Shown: in pieces, positions 62,901 through 64,000 of the stretch
Layout of the letters: each line of letters begins with the position of its first letter
How positions within the stretch are numbered: the first letter of the stretch is position 1
From: Dyella sp. OK004
GTDB taxonomy: Bacteria; Pseudomonadota; Gammaproteobacteria; Xanthomonadales; Rhodanobacteraceae
Reading direction: 5' to 3'
Assembly (NCBI RefSeq): GCF_900114495.1
Contig: NZ_FOZI01000003.1
Location: 372,001-436,000, forward strand
Length of the DNA: 64,000 nt
The notes under the pieces: model-generated
What the model was told of the DNA's origin: nothing
The model's database searches: none
The model's input: only the letters and a program-made list of their open reading frames with translations
Made by a program: the position numbers and the translations under genes

Positions 62901-64000
62901 CGGCGTCGCCGGCCGTTACCCGCAGGCGCGCAACCTCGAGGAGTTCTGGACCAACCTCAGCCAGGGGCGCGATAGCATCACCGAGATCCCGGCCGACCGC
63001 TGGGATCACAGCCTTTACTTCGACGAGGATCGCAACGCGCCGGGTAAGACTTACGGCAAGTGGGGCGGTTTCATCGACGGCGTGGACCGCTTCGATGCGC
63101 GCTTCTTCAACATCTCGCCGCGCGAAGCGGCACTGATGGATCCGCAGGAGCGCCTGTTTCTCGAATGCGTGCACGCCACGCTGGAAGATGCGGGCTACAC
63201 GCGCGAGAACGTCGCCGAGGATGGCGACGTCGGTGTCTTCGCCGGTGTGATGTATGAGGAATACCAGCTCTACGGCGCGCAGGAACAGGCGCGCGGCCGT
63301 TTCGTCGCCGCGCCGGGCAGCCCGGCGTCGATCGCCAATCGGATCTCGTATTTCTGTGACTTCCACGGTCCGAGCCTGGCGCTGGACACCATGTGCTCAT
63401 CGTCGTTGACGGCGATCCATCTGGCCTGCGAAAGCCTGGCGCGCGGCGGTTGCGTCGTGGCCATCGCCGGTGGCGTGAACGTCTCGATCCACCCGAACAA
63501 GTACCTCGTGCTGGCCCAGGGCAAGTTCATTTCCGCCAAGGGCCGCTGCGAGAGCTTCGGCGAGGGTGGCGAAGGTTACGTGCCGGGCGAGGGTGTGGGT
63601 GCGGTGCTGTTGAAGCCGCTGGCGCAGGCGCGGGCTGACGGCGACCACATTTACGGTGTCATCAAGGCCACTGCGGTCAATCACGGCGGCAAGACCAACG
63701 GCTACACGGTGCCGAATCCGAACGCGCAGGCGAAGGTCATCGAGCGCGCCCTGCGCGCTGGTGGCGTGGATGCGCGCCACATCAGCTACATCGAAGCGCA
63801 TGGCACGGGCACAAGCCTTGGCGATCCCATCGAGATCGCTGGTTTGTCGAAGGCATTCGGTCATTGGACGCAGGACAGAGGCTACTGCGCGATCGGTTCG
63901 GCGAAGTCGAACATCGGCCATGCCGAAAGCGCGGCGGGCATTGCGGGGCTGACCAAGGTGCTGCTGCAGCTCAAGCATCGGCAGTTGGCACCCAGCCTGC
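46540..64000 (+). CDS. Giant trans-AT modular polyketide synthase (3' end beyond window)
   Basis: The frame is open from the ATG at 46540 (AGGAAGG ribosome site) to the last base: 5,820 residues visible. Organisation: KS1-DH-KR-ACP, KS2-DH-KR-ACP, KS3-DH-ACP, KS4-DH-KR-ACP, KS5 (partial). No module has an AT domain, no methyltransferase and no integral ER are seen, matching the discrete AH-AT-ER protein 37 bases upstream. The KS domain starts within 25 residues of the N-terminus, so there is no loading module on this chain and the first acyl group must come from another protein. All three KRs carry the LRD motif of B-type reductases, predicting mostly E double bonds after dehydration, i.e. 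a conjugated polyene segment. Confidence 0.95.
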   Translation, partial: MNVGQIPQNQSSTPPTAAREDIAIVGMSCRFPGAENYAQYWRNLSEGRSSVSEVPANRWDKDAFYSADVREPNKSTSKWGGFIDGVEYFDADFFGISAREAAVMDPQQRIMLEQAWHCLEDAGYDPRAFSGTRTGVYIGVFTFDYRDHLGRALDAIEAHVATGTHTALIPNRISYFLNLHGPSLPVDTACSSSLVALHKAAHAIRRGECEQALVGGVSVLCSPTHFISFSKTGMLSPDGSCKTFDERANGYVRGEGAAMVLLKPLAKAIADNDRILAVLRGSAINHGGHARTVTYPGSLAQSNVVAHALREADVPVGTVSYVEAHGTGTPKGDPIEIEGLKMAFARVAAERGEVLDERSCGVGSVKANVGHLEAVAGMAGLIKTILCMRHGVFPPLVHYRKLNPRITLDGSPFFIVDEAQPWVTGAAEDGQSIPRRAGISSFGFGGVNSHVVVEEYPGGYAPADAAPSLREPALIVLSAKTAPVLRERARQLLDALASGDIGEKDLADLAYTLQVGRQAMAARLATVVDAVATLRDRLETWLADGTNDGSVFIGELMAEMMALAVDAPPVSPDVDLVATAQRWVHGQVFDWAALHVSGPRRRLALPTYPFVREKHWVEMKAASDAQAAIHPLLHSNTSNVGGLRFTSRFTGRESFLADHVVLARRTLPAAAQLEMVRCAAELAFATAGRCRVENVVWLRPFVAGDEPRECHVALFPEGDGRFAFEIYDDVDDGTVYSQGVVVKQASGPDAVTHDLASIRARCGRPRRDANAYYAWFERMGLAYGPAHRSLGELFVGEAEALARIVLPETSKSSQGDYSLHPSVLDAALQATIACLVEQGSDTRLALPFALASLEVMAPCNADLWAVIRREPGHRPGDALNRFEIDLCSDAGTVYARLRGFCLRAVHQADEEATRTALLVPAWHPRSATAGASGHAQHVVMLCAAAPSTDVPLRLHGVTCIDIDEDDDTARRYESAAALLLENIQAMVRQPGRHLIQIVVPQAGSGQLMGGLSGLLRTAQRENPRIVGQVIEVEAGQDIVQAIVENRDSLVSHIRYVEGVRQEVHWTEVAPPLATNSPWKVGGTYLITGGAGGLGRVLARRIADVAKGATLVLTGRSPRTDALEASFSDIAAAGATVRYRQLDVGDSEAVLTCVRELAAITGGLNGIIHAAGLLRDSLIVRKTRDELRDVLRAKVEGTLHLDEASRELDLDVFLCFASTSGALGNVGQADYAAANAFMDAFARQRAEFVAQGLRRGRTLSVDWPLWEEGGMRVDEATRVDMTAQTGLVPLRTASGLAALEQALAMDAPQVLVAEGVIGRFMASLADVPVMPSAPAEGPGAPSDDLRDKAVRYFVRLLAGTLKRSVDSIDARARMEAYGIDSILVMELTRSLEQVFGSLSKTLLFEYQTIAELAGHFLDAHRDRMTELLGENTQETPVTVAPRNTAEPVQTPASLRPRFGAEQGARGDVAKVVPDTPADAVGEIAIVGVAGRYPQAVDLEAFWANLSQGKDSITEIPSERWDYRDYYDADRDAPGKTYGKWGGFIDGVDRFDPLFFNISPREAELMDPQERLFLECVHATLEDAGYTRENVAEDGNVGVFAGVMYEEYQLYGAQEQARGNNLAVFSSPASVANRVSYFCNFNGPSLALDTMCSSSLTAIHLACQAIQRGDCAVALAGGVNVSIHPNKYLMLAQGRFISGKGRCESFGEGGEGYVPGEGVGAVLLKPLAQAQADGDHIYGVIKATAVNHGGKTNGYTVPNPNAQAKVIERALRRGGVDAREISYIEAHGTGTSLGDPIEIAGLAKAFRHWTRETGYCAIGSAKSNIGHCESAAGIAGVTKVLLQLRHRQLAPSLHSAVLNPNIDFHATPFVVQQELAEWPRPVIDGRERPRIAGISSFGAGGANAHVVIEEYTAPVLAQATGPALVVLSARHEDRLREQVERLLAVIEANPALALHDLAYTLQVGREAMDERLALLVHSLDELRAKLAAHIAGETAIDGLYRGQVRRHKEALSAFAGDDDVDAIVDAWIARGKFGKLLDLWVKGLAIDWRHLRGDTPLRRVSLPSYPFARERYWIQTGDARPVVAAGANLHPLLHQNTSDLEGPRFSSRFSGHEFFFADHVVSGARMLPGVAQLEMARRAVMEVAGKGFEPRLKNVSWMRPIVAGSESIALHVSMYPEADGAIGFEIHGDGDEGVIYAQGTAFDGHAAEAVAGHDLAVLRQSCTSTHTTAECYAAFSRMGLNYGPSFQGVRELHTGAGQVLARIAVPAAAPVDGYELHPSLLDAAFQATLGLQLPVPAAAVPRVPFALGGLRVMRSCADVAWAVVRYSNGSSADQAVPRLDIDLCDEQGAVCVRLTEVALRAMAAVASEPAAPRTMLLEQAWTVKAAQAVIGEPFASHLVMACGVDMGDAMHGLPGATLVLAPMDGSLATRFEASAAMLLERLQSLTTQGGMHRVQVVVPSQGDNRPLAGLLGMLRTAGLENPRILGQLIAVESGQSVAAVLLENRDDDARHVRYVDGARHVASWTERQPTAAVSPWKDHGVYLVTGGAGGLGSIFAEAIAREVRNPVLVLTGRSTPDERILATIHRLEALGAVVRYHVIDVADVDALTAVVCGIPEEFESLDGVIHAAGVLRDGYLAGKTRQHLRDVFAAKVAGTLNLDDATRDIPLDCFVCFSSIAGAAGNVGQADYAAANAFMDAFAHERADRVARGERHGRTLSVNWPLWAEGGMRADEATRTMLARQWGMQAMGTANGVEALRRALATGLSQVLVIEGEPARIREVFLDAPRVAAMPEVRVVAASPERATPPTHPSNDGLRDALKRALTAMVSSLIKVKPEDLDGDTSLSEYGFDSISLTGFANALNRQYGLELMPTLFFEYPTLDGLAGYLAREHRDVLAARFAAPVVAARVPASVAQALHHESIPTSTRARTRRGFIAAVSAPSPAAKEPVAIVGISGRFPQAEDIDAFWRNLAEGRDCIGEMPAARADWLAWHGERAPEASAGRAVRGGFIDGVDEFDPAFFGISPKEAELMDPQQRLMMIHVWKALEDAGYAASALAGSNLGLYVGTMPSGYAMLASRAGAAIEGYSSTGTVASVGPNRMSYFLGVHGPSEPVETACSSSLVALRRAVLALERGDCAMAVAGGVNTIVNAELHISFERAGMLSEDARCKTFSADANGYVRGEGVAMLVLKKLSDAERDGDHIYGLVRGIAENHGGRANSLTAPNPAAQAAVIRRAHEMAGIDPRTVTYIEAHGTGTPLGDPVEVNGLKAAFRELYAATGGSDVAAAHCGLGSVKTNIGHLELAAGVAGVVKVLLQMKHRTLVKSLHAEVLNPYIDLAGSPFHVLTGAREWTALHDAQGRPVPRRAGVSSFGFGGVNAHVVLEEYVAPAMDAVTTTGPVAVLLSARDRDRLHEQVQLLADFVASSATPVALADLGYTLQAGREPMEERLGFVATSLDDLHGKLTRFLDGTGEAHLGRADKLRDAAGEDMDGTIQEWIAQGRLDALVGLWVQGYAIDWHRLHAGRTPRRISLPTYPFATERYWVSPGAVASRSRVAMLHPLVHSNTSTLAGPRFSSRFGGNEIVLADHRVGGRAVLPGVAQLEMARFAVDTVMESSTTLHLKDVAWMRPVVAGDEGVALHLSLYPEDGGNIAYELHADGDTGLVYGHGMVTTMASGPAPASHDIAALRARCASRHFDAAACYAVFDAMGLGYGEGFRGLVELFAGDGVALARIALPETWRTEGGAYAWPPGLLDAALQASIGLYLGVGGDTSPLMLPVSLAALDVLGPCANAIWAVVRQGDVTGVVDIDLCGDDGVPCLRFRKLAFRIAEPGVSVPVPAAIDHPMEHPVNDILPEPEPAVAMASSAEDDDVFQERATRHFERFLSTALKLPLHRIDRRARMETYGIDSLMVLDLTRSLEKTFGPLPKTLFFEYQTLAALAGYFTRQHREALAALLGERRSVAAAVSAAVATKVEKAISLPQASRARYDMRSRADKVGSEDAGVIAIVGMAGRYPQAADIAAFWANLSQGIDSITEIPADRWDHARYFDEDRNAPGKTYGKWGGFIDGVDRFDPLFFNISPREAELMDPQERLFLECVHATLEDAGYTRDNVAEGGNVGVFAGVMYEEYQLYGAQEQVRGKPLAVAGHPASIANRVSYFCNFNGPSMALDTMCSSSLTAIHLACQAIQRGDCAVALAGGVNVSIHPNKYLTLAQGRFISGKGRCESFGEGGEGYVPGEGVGAVLLKPLALAQADGDHIYGVIRATAVNHGGKTNGYTVPNPNAQAEVIERALRKGGVDARHISYIEAHGTGTSLGDPIEIAGLSKAFGHWTRDTGYCAIGSAKSNIGHCESAAGVAGVTKVLLQLKHRQLAPSLHSAVLNPNIDFETTPFVVQQELATWPRPVIDGRERTRIAGISSFGAGGANAHVVIEEYVEAVANAQESGPAIVPLSARDEDRLREQAQRLLAAIEANPELPLHDLSYTLQVGREAMDERLALLVHSLDELRDKLAAWLAGETAIDEFYQGQARRNRDALAELTDDDDMDGAVRAWLAKGKHGKLLALWTKGLAFDWRSLHADRHPRRVSLPTYPFARERYWLPLDTAPSVASSAAALHPLLHRNTSTFALQRFSSHFTGRESFLVDHMVRGSRVLPGVAQLEMVVRAAREALDGDERLRLVDVVWQRPVVVDADGLEVHVGLLPQDDGAIRFEIFHDEATVCAEGSVALVAAGETLAAYDIDTLRQACDALRLDAAQCHEAFERMGLVYGPSLRALAEIFVGTGQSLARIALPAGISLEGYALHPSLLDAALQSTLGLASSAGDTLWLPATLASLDIHAACATHMWAVVTQHDEYDAARRTFDIDLCDEAGRICVRFGGLVLRQAPAASEAAQVLLATPAWQVRKVSGVMASAAAKHAVLLCGLAPSELEQVRTTFVDATSVAIGDDPAQAYETAATALLETLRSWATEPSPCLVQVVVPTQGAGQLMAGLEGMLRTARLENPGIRGQVIRVEAGQDVVRVLTENGGDDTVSIRYADGVRQVAAWVEAAPALDAVPPWKVGGTYLITGGAGGLGLIFARDIARRAPGAILVLTGRSPLSSATQAALDELAALGVHARYRPLDVGDREAVLACVREIADADGLDGIVHSAGVLRDGFILRKTHDDLRDVLRAKVAGTLCLDEASSELALDAFIVFSSLAGAIGNVGQADYAAANAFIDAFAHQRNTLVAQGQRHGRTLSVNWPLWEQGGMRVDAATRRHLLQEKGMTPLATADGCDALARAWSLDSPQVLVVAGDPERLRAEVLGVAPMVEARTPDRIEHRSAPAPERQAESLDATAGDLRERSVRYLVRMLSATLKLPPQRIDAEARLEAYGIDSVMTLDLTARLEQAFGPLPKTLFFEYQTIAALADYFLQHHRAALAKLLGESSAVTAPTSTGTVPAPVAPVAASRLRTRFAARADAPEDGIAIIGVAGRYPQARNLEEFWTNLSQGRDSITEIPADRWDHSLYFDEDRNAPGKTYGKWGGFIDGVDRFDARFFNISPREAALMDPQERLFLECVHATLEDAGYTRENVAEDGDVGVFAGVMYEEYQLYGAQEQARGRFVAAPGSPASIANRISYFCDFHGPSLALDTMCSSSLTAIHLACESLARGGCVVAIAGGVNVSIHPNKYLVLAQGKFISAKGRCESFGEGGEGYVPGEGVGAVLLKPLAQARADGDHIYGVIKATAVNHGGKTNGYTVPNPNAQAKVIERALRAGGVDARHISYIEAHGTGTSLGDPIEIAGLSKAFGHWTQDRGYCAIGSAKSNIGHAESAAGIAGLTKVLLQLKHRQLAPSL
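50941..55340 (+). other. PKS module 2: KS2-DH2-KR2-ACP2
   Basis: KS2 cysteine at residue 1650 (DTMCSSS) with HGTGT and NIGH. DH2 histidine at residue 2117 in DHVVSGARMLP and the DAAFQ aspartate motif are intact. KR2 starts near residue 2544 and has LRD and YAAAN. ACP2 serine is residue 2848 (YGFDSI), in a sequence context unlike ACP1, 3 and 4. Expected product is an alpha,beta-unsaturated intermediate. Confidence 0.9.
55341..58500 (+). other. PKS module 3: KS3-DH3-ACP3, no ketoreductase
   Basis: KS3 cysteine is residue 3113 (ETACSSS), HGTGT and NIGH are present. DH3 histidine is residue 3582 (DHRVGGRAVLP) and the LLDAALQ motif is intact, but the YGPxF motif reads YGEGF. About 140 residues of linker lead straight to ACP3 (serine 3902, YGIDSL), with no GGxGGxG or YAAAN between. 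A DH without KR either acts on the intermediate of a neighbour, needs a KR in trans, or has changed function. Confidence 0.88.
58501..62860 (+). other. PKS module 4: KS4-DH4-KR4-ACP4
   Basis: KS4 cysteine is residue 4166 (DTMCSSS). DH4 histidine is residue 4634 (DHMVRGSRVLP) with DAALQ. KR4 begins near residue 5055 with LRD and YAAAN. ACP4 serine is residue 5362 (YGIDSV). KS4 is nearly identical to KS2 and KS5, including long exact DNA stretches, while its DH and KR are less similar, pointing to KS duplication or gene conversion. Confidence 0.9.
62861..64000 (+). other. PKS module 5: KS5 (cut by window edge)
   Basis: KS5 cysteine is residue 5619 (DTMCSSS), followed by HGTGT and NIGH. The sequence ends just after the LKHRQLAPSL block, before the C-terminal KS part. 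It belongs to the same close clade as KS2 and KS4. Later domains are outside the window. Confidence 0.9.

Noticed and set aside
60958-63366. 802-residue minus-strand open frame across PKS module 4
   Set aside because: It is opposite well-supported PKS domains and its product has no recognisable domain; the similar frame at 57172-59133 was rejected for the same reason.

Overview
The window is GC-rich and gene-dense, with signal-peptide and lipobox styles typical of Gram-negative bacteria. Gene content (sigma-54-controlled type VI secretion, an RND pump, a thermolysin-family protease, a trans-AT polyketide cluster, short palindromic dispersed repeats) suggests a gammaproteobacterium of the Xanthomonadales/Lysobacterales, perhaps Rhodanobacteraceae such as Dyella or Luteibacter. 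That placement is inference; no rRNA or other phylogenetic marker is present.

Layout. (1) 1-9.9 kb is an ordinary metabolic and envelope region: the 3' part of a GH51 arabinofuranosidase, a secreted endonuclease/exonuclease/phosphatase-fold protein, a small basic DNA-binding-like protein with its own AT-rich promoter, an RND efflux adaptor and pump, and a secreted M4 metalloprotease. (2) 9.9-12.9 kb holds a DUF6150 protein, a membrane SPOR-like protein, a sigma-54 activator without a receiver domain, a small winged-helix-like protein, and a long control region with a good -24/-12 promoter and two repeated upstream boxes. (3) 12.9-34.3 kb is one long + strand T6SS operon: a single-chain TssB-TssC fusion, Hcp, TssE, TssF, TssG, VgrG, DUF2169-pentapeptide protein, second pentapeptide protein, DUF3540, PAAR-like DUF4150, TssJ, TssK, TssL, TssM, TssA. 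No ClpV (TssH) gene is present. (4) 34.3-40.4 kb carries six consecutive + strand genes that look like T6SS cargo effectors: two paralogous HNH/NS-type nuclease-like proteins, an unknown protein, a class I glutamine amidotransferase-like protein, an M91 (NleD/HopH1-like) zinc protease and a cytidine-deaminase-fold protein. None has an obvious adjacent immunity gene. (5) 40.4-42.2 kb holds two small exported proteins (an NTF2-like and a PD40 beta-propeller). (6) 42.7-64 kb is the start of a trans-AT polyketide cluster: an MbtH-like gene, an acyl hydrolase-acyltransferase-enoylreductase trifunctional protein, and a giant modular PKS that runs off the right edge (at least 5,820 residues, four complete modules and most of a fifth KS).

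How the parts work together. The activator at 10.95 kb probably drives the sigma-54 promoter at 12.84 kb and hence the whole T6SS operon, possibly including the effector run. The DUF3540/DUF4150/DUF2169/pentapeptide set next to vgrG is likely the spike and cargo-adaptor module that loads the downstream effectors. The fused sheath together with the absent ClpV is the most unusual point of the window. The PKS modules lack AT domains and are served in trans by the upstream AT; repeated KS-DH-KR-ACP modules predict a polyene-like segment, and mbtH predicts NRPS modules beyond the window.
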